DNA of 64,000 nt. Source: Podospora bellae-mahoneyi. Lineage: Eukaryota > Ascomycota > Sordariomycetes > Sordariales > Podosporaceae. The translations under genes were made by a program, and so were the position numbers. The notes beneath the pieces are model-generated. The model made no database searches. It saw nothing but the letters and a program-made list of their open reading frames with translations, and was not told the DNA's origin. Below are positions 48,485 to 60,790 of this stretch, one piece after another; position 1 is the first letter of the stretch, and each line of letters starts with the position of its first letter. The stretch covers positions 2,108,001 to 2,172,000 of the forward strand of contig NC_085885.1 in NCBI RefSeq assembly GCF_035222275.1, given 5' to 3'.

Positions 48485-49950
48485 ATGGCGGCAGAGGATC
48501 CCCATGCTCCGGAGAACGAGATTGACAGCCTGACCCCTCTACCGCTGGATCACCGTCGAGGTCTCTGGGGTGTTTCCGTCCTGGCCAGCCTGTCGTTTGT
48601 TTCTTCTACGGTTCTCCTCGTGTATCTCACCGTCAAGCTCGTGCGATGGCACCTCAAGCAATGGAGATTGGGACGGCAACAGTCTACAGACGCTCAGGCA
48701 CCTTCGTCGATCGATCTCACGCTTGGGCTTGCAGAGCGACATTTCTTTCCACCGTGCAGGAGGAACAACAGCCGCGGCAGAGAGAATGCCGAGTCGACAC
48801 CACGCAAGAAGGCCTACCCAAACCAGTTCCTCGTCTTGGTTTATAACCTGCTCCTGGCCGATATCCACCAAGCCAGCGCTTTTTTGCTGAACGCAGTCTG
48901 GTTAGGAAGAGATGGTATCATCGTTCACACTCCCGCGTGCTGGGCTCAGGGGTGGCTTGTTTCCACCGGCGACCTCTCGTCAAGCTGCTTCATCACCGCC
49001 ATCGCCGTCCACACCTATCTGGCAGTAGTCCGGAACTACACCCCTCCGCAACGCGCAGTTTACGCCACTGTTATTGGGCTCTGGGTGTTCAACTACCTCG
49101 TGGCTGGTCTAGGGGTTATCATCACCAGGAACGGAGCAGACGGCGGGGGGTTGTACGTTAGAGCAGCAGCCTGGGTAATGCCTCCCTGCCTTCCCCCCCC
49201 TTTTTAATCGTCATACTAACAACCCGCCAGTGCTGGATCAACATCCACTACGAAACCCACCGCCTGGCCCTCCACTACCTATGGATCTTTGTCTCTCTAT
49301 TCCTCACCTCGGCGCTTTACATTTCTGTCTTTTTATCTCTGCGTGCAAAATCCCACACCGAAAGTAGACTAACCCGCTCCCAGCCAAAACCCCTGCCATC
49401 CAACCAGCAACAAAAAGCGTTTTTGCTTTACCCCCTAATCTACATAATCTGCACCCTGCCCCTCGCTCTCGGGAGGATAGCCACCATGGCTGGGGCTCAT
49501 GTCCCAATATCGTATTTTTGTACGGCGGGGGCCTTGATTGCGAGTAATGGGTGGTTGGATGTGCTACTTTGGGGGGTGACGAGGCATAGGTTGATTTTTA
49601 CCGAGGGGGGGATAGATTCGGAGGAGTCGGGGATTGGGAGTTTCGGGGTGCCCGAGTTGGGGATGGGGGGGTGGAGGGGGAGCGGGATTATTAGGACGCC
49701 GGTGGGGAGGAGGTTTGGGAATCTGGTTTGGGTGCATGCTGCTGCTGGAAAGGGGGAGGAGGGGAAGGGGAGGGGGAAGAGGAGGGGGAGGGGGAAGGGG
49801 AGGGGGAGGAATAAGAGTGATAGTCAGGAGACGTTGACTGGGATGATGGAGGGTGAGGATGGGGGGAGGGGGGAGAGGGGGGGGATAAAGATGGATACGG
49901 TTACTAGTGTTACTGTTGTTGATGTTGGGGAGAGGGGGAAGGGGTTGTAG
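48485..49950 (+). CDS. Seven-transmembrane receptor-like protein (fungal Git3/cAMP-receptor-like GPCR group)
   Basis: Exon 1 (48485-49174) and exon 2 (49231-49950) give 469 residues. Seven hydrophobic helices can be read: VSVLASLSFVSSTVLLVYL, FLVLVYNLLLADIHQASAF, a third with SCFITAIAVHTYLAVV, VYATVIGLWVFNYLVAGLGV, LHYLWIFVSLFLTSALYI, FLLYPLIYIICTLPLALG and FCTAGALIASNGWLDVLLW. The N-terminus is short and outside; a Ser/Arg loop joins helices 1 and 2. The C-tail of about 130 residues is very rich in Gly/Arg/Lys/Glu, encoded by a purine-only tract. Topology and helix 5-7 spacing fit the fungal cAMP-receptor-like/Git3 receptor group, which signals nutrients through G-alpha and cAMP. The ligand is unknown and the subfamily is uncertain. 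Confidence 0.78.
49747..49811 (+). repeat. Pure purine tract encoding the receptor C-tail
   Basis: Sixty-five consecutive purines in GGGGGAAGGGGAGG-type units encode a Gly/Arg/Lys/Glu stretch. Many runs of four or five G make it a candidate for quadruplex or triplex structure on the coding strand. Confidence 0.8.
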
Positions 49951-52900
49951 AGAGTGAGGGGAGTGAATGAAGATGACTTTTTACGGATGAAAATCGCCTC
50001 AAAGGTTGAAGAGCTTTCCAATTTTTATACCCACAACTGCCGAGTAGCCTCTGTGGTTCTTGCCGTGTTTGTGAGGTGGATTAAGTGATCCTCTGTGACG
50101 ACTGCGCGGTCAACTCGCAAGGTTTACAACGTCCTTCCAACTTGGATATCAGCCCGACTACAGTACCTCTCCTTTATCCACGACAGGAAGCAGCCGGCGA
50201 CAACACCGACGTAGACAGCCAACCAACACCCCTTTCCAGCCTGCGTCTTCGACATCACCATTGATATCCCACTTCCCATTCTAAAAACCGAACCCCGCCG
50301 GGCAGCAACCGTCACCCTCACTCCCACGACAAGACCAACCTGTCTTGCCATGTCACTTTCACACCTCACTCTCGACTTTCCACCAACTTGATATTACACC
50401 AACCACCCCCGTCCTCATCCCTGAATCTCTCTCCAAATATAGCTACAAACCCAACTCCCAACAACACACCACCCGTCCCTCCCAAAAAAAACCAAAGTCC
50501 ATCTCCTTCCCACCACCGAGACCCCTCATCCGCTCTACCGACACCAGAAACTCCTCAGGTAGTTTGGGGGGTCATAGGGGTTTGGGAATCATGTCAAGTA
50601 TTGTAAGGAAAAGCCAGGATGTCGGTGGGGGTCGTTAACGTTGCGTCACATGTCACCAGGAGGTGCGATTGCGGTTGGAGTTAATTGTTTCAAACTGGGG
50701 AACGTCGATATGGTACGGGCTGTTCTGATGTAGAAAAGGGTGAGAGATTTGGTTTTTCAAGTCTGGATAGGCAAGGTTGCCGAGTTTCGTCGAGGCCCAT
50801 GTTATCTTTGACCATCTCTTGAGTCGTGGGCGGCATCATAATCTGCGTCAAGTCACCTTGGTGTGTCATGATTGTGTTGCTACTGGATTGAACTGAATAG
50901 GTGGGTGCTACAGACACCGGGCTAAGATTTTTGTGCCCGGTGCGAGACTGGTGTTTGATATCCAGAGAAGGGCTCTAAGTTATACAGTGAACTGATCAAC
51001 GTGGATAAAGTCAACCATTTCCCACATAGATAAACCCACCTGTGTCGTGTCTTGGTTCAACCTTGCAATAGCCCATCAAGTGACGGGCAACAACACCTCG
51101 CAATACCCCTCAGCTTCCTATCCACAATCTTGTTAGAGCATATCCTCCCCAGCTGAAATCAACCCCCCAACTGCATCAAAAATTCCCTGATTTCTCCCTC
51201 TCACGATAGTTTTTTTGTTTCCCTCCAACTTCGTGTTTGGATCCCCAGCTGACGTCGTTGCGGCTGTGTAGCCACTAGAAGCTTTGCCACCACACCAAGT
51301 CGAGGCATATCGTCACTCGCCAAGTCTTCAAGACACAACTGCCCGTGGTTCCGATAGGACCGGCAGACCAGGAGAGCAGGAGCTGGCCCCCCATATGTAC
51401 CTGTATGCAGGTGCTCAACTGACGATAGTTGCTTCAACTTTGGTTTTGCCGATCTTTTCTGCCGCGGGAAGCCCATTGCCCTGAATACCGAAACCTGAAG
51501 GTGTGAAGAGACTGCGCCGCGATGCTGCAGCAGTTAGTTTTCGAACCGGTGCGTGGCTCATACCAAGCCCACCCACCAACCCAACCCGAAGTGGTGTTGC
51601 TACAAAGCTGGAAAGCTATAGTCTCAGGATGTGAGCCACGCGAGTTTCCAGAATAGTGGTTAGATTGCCGATCCTTTCTCGAATTTCACGTCTAGAATGA
51701 AACCCTCGATGGCCAAATGCGGGTGAGCTGGAAGTGACCATTGCTTGGTTTCAAGCTCGAGACATATGGGCGGTGCCGCAGTGCTGCTGTTGCATATGGT
51801 ACCATAAGCAGTATAGATTGGACGAGATGGCGGTGAGTCGGTGCTCAGTGGGTTTTATTTTCTCTTGTCTGTTGTTATTTTGACTGCGCCGTTGAGGAGA
51901 TACAACGCCTACACAAGGTCCCTGCTGGGAATGAAGCTTTGGCCAAGGAAGAGACAACAAGTGGGATGGGGTTGGAGATGGTGAGGAACCAACGAGATAG
52001 ATGGTTGCCCATTTTTGTCCGTTCTTGCTGCGCTGCAAACATGCATAGACTGCGCCAGGGGGTCGCGCAAGATTGGGCCAGTGGCCGGAATGACGATGTG
52101 GAATGACATAGCGAGATGTTGACGAGAAAACGGGCGATTCTTTGGATGAGTTGTCTGATTAAAGAAGTCCTTATCGTGTAAGTGATAAGGGTGGGGTTAG
52201 GGTTGGCGACAGGAAGACCAACCCGCATGAAATGGGCTGCTGCATGAGAAGGTCTCTTGCTCAACACGCTCGGTCTGGGTTCTCCGGGAGTTTTGTTGAT
52301 GTACTCTCTCGAACCATTCCTAGGTTCATCCATGCTTTCTACGACTTTTACAGTTCATGCCGGATGTGATGTCGTTGTTGCAGAAAAGAGCTGTCTGAGC
52401 TGGCCCCCAGATGCTATGCCCTGGCGATCAGTCGGTAGCGGCCGCCGTCTGAGAGACCCTCTTCCCATCCGTTGTCAGCAAAATCTGGAGAAGGAGCTCG
52501 GCAAGCGTCAGATGCGAAAAGGCGGCGCTGCTCGAGCTCATGATGTGAAGTCGTACAAGCTCCGAGGTGTTCGGAGGAGGGACGGGAGGGGTGCAGGGTG
52601 GATCCTCAGAGTGAAACAAGAGATATGCCCCTCTCATCTTCCAAAAATATCAGACGCTAGCGGCATTCACACCAGACTATCACACTGTATCTACATCATT
52701 ATTTTCATAGGAAAGATATCAAAGCCTTTTTGAATCAGAGTCACGAGATGCACCATCTCGCCCCACTGCAACTTCGAGGGTAGCTTACTTCTTCAGCTGC
52801 TGCACCGCTGCCAGGAATTTTTAAGGGTTCTCATGGCGGCTTCCTGCACGATCTGCCTCTCTTCCAAGGCCTGTGCAGGCCTGCTTCCCAGCCGTGCATG

Positions 52901-53803
52901 CTGAGGCGAGGCGCGGACCACCATCTGACGGATCTTATAAGCGGCTGAAGAGTTGAGATGCTTCCATGATCGGCAACAGGGTAATGATTCGATACTGAAA
53001 AGAGAGAGAGAGAAAGAGAGATCATAGATATCTAGACACTTCATCCCGTCGTTCTAGACATTGGGTTTGGCTAGGCAATGCGGGCTGCAGGATCCGGCCG
53101 TTTCACCGACACCACCCGGCAGTAGCGAGAAGTGACCAAGACCAACAAATCTCGAGGCGTCCCCAATCACGCGTCAACGCCCCGAAGCCGCGCGCTGAGG
53201 ACCACCGAACACGACCCAGTGCCGTGCGCGCCGCGGCGGCGAAGGGTTGCTCTGACCCAATGACCGATATCCTCGCACTCAGGTCATAAACAGACACCAA
53301 AACATCGACTTGGCTGTAGAAGTTCTGTGAGCTGTCCCACGTGGAAATAACGGTTGATATCAAAACAGCCACAGCCAATAACCTGATCCTTCCACAGCAC
53401 CTTTCAAACAGATCTGGTGTTGTCAACAACGATACCCGGCATCTGAAGAAAGTGTGTGCCAGACTTATCAAGGTCCCGACACCCTCCAATCTCACCTCAC
53501 ATAAGAAGTCCTGTTCCAATTCTCACCCCGAGCGGGAGACCAACAGCGCCGTCTTTACTTAATTCCCGGAGATATCAAGGCTCATGCACCCCTGGCTTGG
53601 TCAAACCGACGCTGTGACGATCTAACGCGGCCTTGCCCGCATCCCGCCATCCCCACCTCCGCAGTCCAGCTTGGCTTATTCGAGAGAGCGGAAATCGTCA
53701 GTTGCGAGAAGGCCAGAGATATTAATAAATGCTACGGACAGAGCAGCCCAGGCAGAGGGATCTCAAGAGGAGAACTGGGGCTGTGGGAAGGACATCAGAT
53801 ACT
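49951..53803. other. Gene desert of about 3.8 kb
   Basis: No open frame with a known domain or consistent splice signals was found. Around 50340-50530 the DNA is C/A-rich and looks like a leader, but no convincing start follows. Around 52995-53024 there is a short (GA)-rich run. ACGCGT occurs once at about 53168. The last few hundred bases form the upstream region of the disordered-protein gene. Confidence 0.45.
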
Positions 53804-56329
53804 ATGCCTATGATGTGGGACAGGTTGAAGCTCCCTCAAAAGCAGGACGACGAGGGGCTGAGATTAGGTCTGGGATACAGCAACCATAATGCGCCAAAAA
53901 GCCGAGGGTACAGCTACACGATCAAGGGAGGTCCGCCTCCCCCACGGCCGCCTCGAGAATTTCTGGAGTCTCACCTGTGAGTTGCTGCTTGCTCTCCCAT
54001 TATCTCACCTCCCTCTTCCTTCCAACCCAAGTCAGGCGGGGGTCACATTCGAGTTGCTGAGTGCCTGCCGTGTTGCTGTTTTGTGGGCTCGGCTGCAGCG
54101 AGCTTTTTTTGGGCAACTACAGCGCCTCATGCTTACCTACACACGAACCCAGTCGGGCGGCTTGACTTCACCTGGACACCTATTTTCAATTACTTCTTCC
54201 TTCATTCCAGTCTCTTGCCATCCACCGCAGCTGACTGCATCCGACTTCGCTTCCCCATTGCTAACAGAGTCACGTTGTACTGCAGTGAGACATCTGCTCC
54301 CCGCGCAGCAATACAAGAGCCACCTCCCCGCAACCCAGCTCGAATCAAAGTCCGCACCTCCGCCTACCGACCACCGTCGTCTGTGTATTCTCAAGACGCA
54401 CAGGCACCACCGCCAGCCTCGAACTACACAGTAACCGTGGCTACCAAGTACGGCTACCGCTACGGCGGCGGCGGCGGGGCGGAGGAGATCTCCCCGCCAA
54501 GTTCTCCGGAGCCCGACTCTGAGGGCGTGAAGCGCTTCTTGCCCGGCGATGTCTCCCCAATAGAGGAGGACGATCACGCAGCAGCTCTTCTCCAGCAGCA
54601 CCCGGCTTTCCGTAACAACGGTGCTCAGAATGAACACTCGAGACGGGAGCAGACGCCCACCCCCGAGACAGGCAGGCAGTCGCCTCGCCGGGCTCCCAAC
54701 AGCCGTGGCGGTGGTGCTACCAGCATTCCCATGATGCGTAGGGAACGGAGGAAGCAGTCAGGTACCGTCATGCGCGAGCCAAACTCTACTAATCGGGACC
54801 ACCCACCACGTCAAGAACCACCCCGCTGGGATCGGCTGACAGGTGAACCGACGGCGGCTGACCGTACTCGGCCGTCTCAAGGGCCTCCTGCCGAATGTTC
54901 TCAAGGTCTGGGAATTACAGGAACTGCCTGGGCATCCCCGCAGACCAGTCCTACACAAGCGCCTCCATCTTTCGCTGACAGAGTGCGGAGGATTGCCAAG
55001 AAGGCTGCTACTGGCCGGGAGAGAGAGCCTCAGCATGACACAGATCCCGCTGCGGGCGCCTTCACATCAAACCGCCCTGGTTGGCGAGGTGCGAGCGGCC
55101 GAACTGCCATCGTTGAGCCCGTCCACGACACTCCTGAAGTTGCACCCCTGAGGATCCCTGAGAAGAGCAGCAGGAGAACTCTTACACCAGTACAAGCAGA
55201 CAAACCAAGGCCTGGCATCTCACTAGGGGGTGTGCCACGGCGAGGACAAACCCCACCCATCAGCCCTCCCGCAACTGAAACATCCACGGTCAGGGCCGGC
55301 TTGCGGGAGACGTCGCACAATGTCGTGCACACTCCGTCCCAGCTGACTCCCCCGCCGGCCTACCTCCATTCAGAGAATGCGCAGAGCTACCCGAGCCCGC
55401 CGCTTTCGAGCACTCCGCTCAGCGGGGGGGATGCACCAGCCATGGCTGCCAGACAGCTCTCCAGGGATGCCGTCCCCAGCATGGCCGCACTCCCCAGCCC
55501 CGAGTTTAACAGCCCGCACGAATCCAACGTGATTCGCAGAAAGCCACCTCCGGTACATACTCACCATCAACACCAAGACTCGGTCTCCTCTGTCTACTCG
55601 CAACCACCTCGAGGACCACTGCACACTTCCCCGCTAACTATTCCTGATATTGCCCCGCCGGCTACCCTAGCGGCCAACAACGACACCTACGTCCAGCCTC
55701 CCTCTCGCTTCAGCATAACCACATACGCCACCAGCCACACGGGTACAACCCGGGACGATGGCGACGAGCTAGTTGACGAGGACCAGCCACCTGTCCCCTC
55801 ACTCCCAGTCGGCCTCCACCACGGCGGCAAGATCGACCCGTCCTCTGACAACAGCCCGGTGACGTCTCCGATCGACCAGTTCATGACGTCGCCTTTTACC
55901 ACCCATACGGAGCAGTTGAGGATGGTAAACCCAGCTGTTGCCCGTGCGCAGGCCATTGAACGCCCCAGTTCTCGTGCTTCAGACATCAACAAGTCTCTCC
56001 CTCCAGCACCACCCGAGGGTGAAGCCCAGGATCGTGTCGGGTTGCTGAATGCCCAGTTGAGAGCGTTGGCAAATAGGCGAATCAACATCAACAGGTCCAT
56101 TACCCAGATGACGGAGATGATGCCGACGGACAAGCTGATGAACAGCGAGGAGGTGATTAGAAAGAGGGAAATCGAAAAGAAGAAGGTAGAGGCGCTGAAG
56201 CAGGAGTTGTCTGAGGTGCAGAGGGAGGAGTATGAACTGGGCTTGAAGCTGCACCGGGCTTACAAGAGGCTGGATAGGGATAACGAGTTTGAGCCGACGG
56301 GGTTGTGGGTGAGGAGAGTTACGAACTAG
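53804..56329 (+). CDS. Large disordered protein with C-terminal coiled coil, function unknown
   Basis: Exon 1 (53804-53976) encodes MPMMWDRLKLPQKQDDEG and a YSYTIKGGPPPPRPPREF segment. A 309-nt intron with GTGAGT donor, GCTAAC branch point and TGCAG acceptor leads to exon 2 (54286-56329), giving 738 residues. Most of the protein is Pro/Ser/Thr/Arg-rich and disordered, with many SPP/TPP sites that could be phosphorylated. The last 110 residues look folded: a helical coiled-coil segment (LNAQLRALANRRININRSI, EIEKKKVEALKQELSEVQR) ends in EYELGLKLHRAYKRLDRD and EPTGLWVRRVTN. This end has the look of a conserved fungal domain but I cannot name it. Another in-frame ATG at 53729 would add 25 residues. 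A scaffold or adaptor role is only inference. Confidence 0.72.
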
Positions 56330-57329
56330 GATGGTATTTTTGAGGGAGAGGGGATTGTGGTACGGGTTTTTGTTGGAACGGGACAGGATCTTTAGCGCAG
56401 GAGTTTTGTCATGGGTGTTATGGATACTTGTTATTTATTTGATGGGGAGACGGATTGTTAGCAGCATGTTTGGCGTTGATTTGTTCACTTTAGCTTGAGC
56501 TTGCTTTGGCTGTTTTGCTAGTTTTGGAAGGATTTGGGGGTTGTGATATGGAAAGAAATAAAAGGATATCAAAAGGGGTGGGCTGGGGGAGAAGAAGGGT
56601 ATGTGTATGGGGATTGATTGGGGAGGATAGCACGTATATAAGTGTACAGAAATACATATTGTTAACTGTAGATGGTTGTGTACAGGGGAAAGGATATCAT
56701 GTCAGTTGTGAATAGCATACACAATGAGGGTATGAAAGGGGGGCCTGCTGCGCACACGTAAGTCCACTGAGATGGATTGTCTAGGTCTGAGAAGACCGAA
56801 CACCCAAGCAAAGAGGGCAGGAACCACGTACCAAAGTAAATAGAGCAACACAGCCATTCATAAGGTGTCTTGTCGAATTTTGTATGAACAGTTACTCAAT
56901 TAATATACCCATCTTTTGCAGGAAAAGTGAAAAAAAAAAAAAAAAAAGAATACCCTGTCTCGCCTATCGCCTACCTACCACGCTATGCCATGCATGAAAA
57001 AGAGAACAAATAACTTACCCCCAGCCACACCAACCAACCAACCAACCAACCTTTTTCACCCTCTGATAAAACCTACACCACCCACCCATTGCTTTTTCCT
57101 CTTCCTTCCTTCCCAAACTTTCTACTTAAAAGCCAGACCAGATACAGAATGAGTAGCGAAAAAGAAGAGCTGATGATGATGATGATGTTGATGATGATGG
57201 GTGTTATATCAAAGGGTTGCAAGGTCGTGGTTGAGTAGGTATATATATGTGCAAAAGAAGCAAGAGCAAGGGAATATATGTAAAACAATAGTTTGGTACA
57301 GATAGTTTTCTTTGTTGGCCATGATCAGG
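56330..57329. other. Convergent 3' flanks with simple repeats
   Basis: One kilobase between two gene ends. It contains an A-run of about 18 at 56930-56947, an (AACC)n run at about 57027-57050 and a GAT/ATG trinucleotide run at about 57171-57199. No gene seen. Confidence 0.55.
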
Positions 57330-60300
57330 TTATCCAGGAGTCATCGACGCCGTGGAGCCAGCTCTACTCCCCGTCTTGCCAGCCGCCGACGCCCCCAGGC
57401 TGTTCCTCACGTGGGCGGGCAACGTAGAAGGGATATCCTCGTCATCACCCGACGAGTCCGAGTCGTCATCACCATCGTCGATAGCGATGGGTTGCTTGGA
57501 GCTGTTCCCATTCTGACCATTCAGCGCAGCCGTCGCGGCAGCGGCTTGCGCTGCGAGGTCGGCGTGATTGGGGGGTTTTCCAAGCGCGGGATAAGGATTG
57601 CCGGTGTTCTGAACACCTGAACCACCTGCCCCATCAAAGCTGGCCGAGACCTTGCGAGTGGGTGTATCCTCCACACCAGTCCTATAGGGCGTCTGATACC
57701 CCCCATTCGTGTCCGTCCTCCTCCTCTTCGCATCGTGCTCCTCCTCCTCGGCAGCACCAGGATTTGGCCTTGGCGTATTGGCAGCCACCCACCCAGCTGC
57801 CGGTGGCCCAACAGGCATAGGCGGAACAACAGGCACAGGGACATCGCTAATGACCACTGGCCTATCCTCTGTCTTGCCAGCAGGCCCCATGGACGCCCTT
57901 GCTTGATCCTTTTCAGCCTGCTTGATGCCCAGACGCTCCCTCTCAGCCTGAATCTCCGCCTTGGTGCGTCGTTCACGCAGCCTGACTCCGTACTTCTTCC
58001 GGATCATCGATTGCTTGGTGCCGAAGCTGTTCCTGAGACCCTCGACTCTCTGGCGTCTTTCGTTTTCATCAGGGATGGCTTCCGCCTCGGCAAATCTTGG
58101 TCGGTATTTGATCTCGGCCTCGTGAAGCTCCTCGTTCATCGCTTGGAATTGTTCAGGTGTGAGGTGAGCATATGGATCGCCCGGGATGGGTGAGGCTGTC
58201 GGCGTTCCTGCCAATGCGCGATTCACGAGCTGGGATCGCGCTGGAGTTGACAAGGAAGCGTTAGGGGTCCCGTTTGGCGCCGATGAGGCAATCGGTACGG
58301 GGCTAGCATGCTGAACGGGAGCAGCTCTTGGGGGTCGACCAGGCCCACGAGGAAGTTTGACCGTATCCAAATGACCGCAAACTCTACCGTTGAGGTGGCC
58401 ATTCAGATCTACGAGTTCTGTGAAGCCCTGACCGCAGTATGGGCATGAGTGCTTGAATCCAGCCGAGGTGGGTGGTAATATAGTGCAAATGCTGTATGCA
58501 GTGTGCTACACATAGCAGGTCAGCACGCTATTTCTTTGTCAAAACCGGCATGCACTCACATATTCAAAAGCCGAAGTCTGAGCAAAAGTACGGAAGCACC
58601 TAGCACACTGAAGCATTGGATGTTGCGACGACGGGGGAGCAGACGGAGCAGGAGGATAGCCAGCCGCCGGTTGGGTAGGGTGAGCTTGGTGGCCATTAGG
58701 AGCAGCGGCAGCCGGATGAGCTTGGCCCTGTTGTTGTTCTGGGATCACATCGCCCAGTTCATACCCCAGCCGTTCAGCTTTCGCGAGAGCATTGGTCAGT
58801 GGAGCGGCCTCGATGGTCAAAAGTCGCTTTTCCAGACATTTGTCGAGGAAGTTGTCGCTGGCCTTGTCGATAATCATGTCGGCGACCTTGTCGATATCCG
58901 CGGTAGTAAAGTGGTTCATGATGTCGACAATGGAGTCGGCCACCATCTTGGCTCCAAAGTCGCGGACGGCACGTTGTGTGATGGATGGGACCGCATGATG
59001 AATAGAAGCATTGAGCTGTTGAGCTGTTAGTGGGAACGGCACCGGACCACATTTGTTATGCGAAGTCGGGACAATGGTCGAGCCGGGCGGAGGACGGTAT
59101 GGCGATTCGGGCATGGCTGTGTGAGAGGGAGGAGGGAGGTGAGATGAAAATCAGATCAAAGGTAGAAGGGGACATATCATAGATACGAGGGCATAAAGAA
59201 AGCAGCTGGCGGGCAGGCAAAGAACAAGCAAGCCATCCACTCTTGCCTGCAACTGACGAGAGTATCTTTCCACAGCTCCCCACCGGCAAGAGCAACTCTG
59301 CCCATTACAGGGAGCAAGCGCGAGGACAATAGGCGAGGGCGAGGGCATGGGTGCTCGGGATGGGGGCGCGTCAAAAGAATGGATGAATGAATGCGGGTAA
59401 AGTGTGGAAATACCGAGATATAAAGAGGGCAATTAATATGAGATATGCAACTTACGATGAAAGCCTGATGAAACTCTGTGCCCAACAGGCACTTTTCCCA
59501 GTGGTCCCGCACAATGCGTCGGACGGCCTCGGGAAGACTCTGCTGGATCGCATAAGTCATGCGCGTGCAGTCGTCGACAAACTTGGGGTTGGCGCTGGCA
59601 TGGTCCAGCGTCGGCGATGGGAAGCCTCCTGAGGTTTGCGCCGGCATATGGCTGGTCCTCCGAGCAGGCGGGTCCATGATCACGGGCCGGTCAGTCATGG
59701 ACCGCCGGGGAAGCGGCTGCGATGGCAAAGTATGCTGGGGATAATGATGGGGCTGTGGCTGGTGATGGTGCTGGGGCTGCTGGTGCGCGTGGTGAACTGC
59801 CGGTGGGTGATGGGCAGATGGTGGTGGATGGCTGGGCGCGGTCCAACGGTGCCAATGTTGGGGTTGCGACTGAGGTTGCGACTGAGGTTGCGACTGTGGT
59901 GGTTGTGGCAGCGGCGGCGGAGGAATTTGTTGTTCACGCGTTTGTGGAGACACGACACGCACTGAAGGATGAAATTGGGTTGGATGCACAGGGTGCGCTT
60001 GATGCGATGGCGGCTGCGCTTGCCCAGGATGCGCAAGAGGTTGCGAAGGCAGGGACGGGGCCGGGTGATGATTTTGTGCTGCCGGAGTCGGTCTTGGTGG
60101 TGGAAGTGGTTGTTGTTGCGGTGGTGGAGGCTGAGAATGTTGCTGTTGCGAGGGTTGTTGCGGAGGTGGAAGTTGTGGGGCCGGGCCGGTGGGAGCGGGA
60201 CCTTGGGCAGGCACTGAGACGGAAGCTGGGGCTGGAGCTGGAGCTGGAGCTGGAGCTGGGACCGCAGGTGGAGGGGCTGATGAGAGGACTGGTGGTGCTG

Positions 60301-60790
60301 TTGCTGGTGCTGGTGCTGTTGCTGGTGCTGGTGCTGGTGCTGGCGCCGGCGCTGGAGCTGTTGTGGAGGTTTGAACCTCCTCACCGTCCGGCTTTACCAC
60401 TGGTGGCTCGTTCACACTACTTCCAGGCCGGCCGATGGCCTCTGACATCGAGGCCATAAGCCCATTTACTGTTCCTGGTTCCCGGGGATGGGAGAAGGAG
60501 TTTTCGGAACGCATCTCCGAACTGGCCGGTTGAGCACCGACCACGGGCACAGCATTTTCAGTCGTCCGTGACGGTGTTTGTTGCTGGATACTTGGGACCA
60601 CCGGACTGGACTCTGCCGGCGGATTTTCGTGTGGCCCCGTGGACGGTGAGCTTGTCACTGCCGCCGCTGCTGCTGCTGATGGTTCTTGTCCATGAGCCTC
60701 CATGGTTTTTACTGTCTGTTTGGCTGTGGCTTCCTGGTTCTGTGGTTGCTGCAAGTGGCTTTCATGTAACTGTGTTGCGAGCTGAAGCAT
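57330..60790 (-). CDS. Nuclear-looking protein with Gln/Pro-rich N-terminus, paired C2HC fingers and AT-hook-like motif
   Basis: Preferred model: exons 60790-59456, 59015-58560 and 58505-57330, phase 0 at both junctions, 988 residues. The first 400 residues are low complexity (Gln, Pro-Ala repeats, His). Two short helical modules follow (YAIQQSLPEAVRRIVRD and ASIHHAVPSITQRAVRD). Then come two fingers with identical spacing C-x2-C-x12-H-x5-C (CARC...H...C and CPYC...H...C), and an AT-hook-like PRGPGRPPR. A basic helix around GTKQSMIRKKYGVRLRERR and a Gly/Ser tail complete it. DNA or chromatin binding is inferred. The first intron is long (440 nt). An alternative acceptor before MPESPYRPPP at 59114 breaks frame with exon 1 and could instead mark the start of a separate gene. 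The family is not recognised. Confidence 0.7.
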
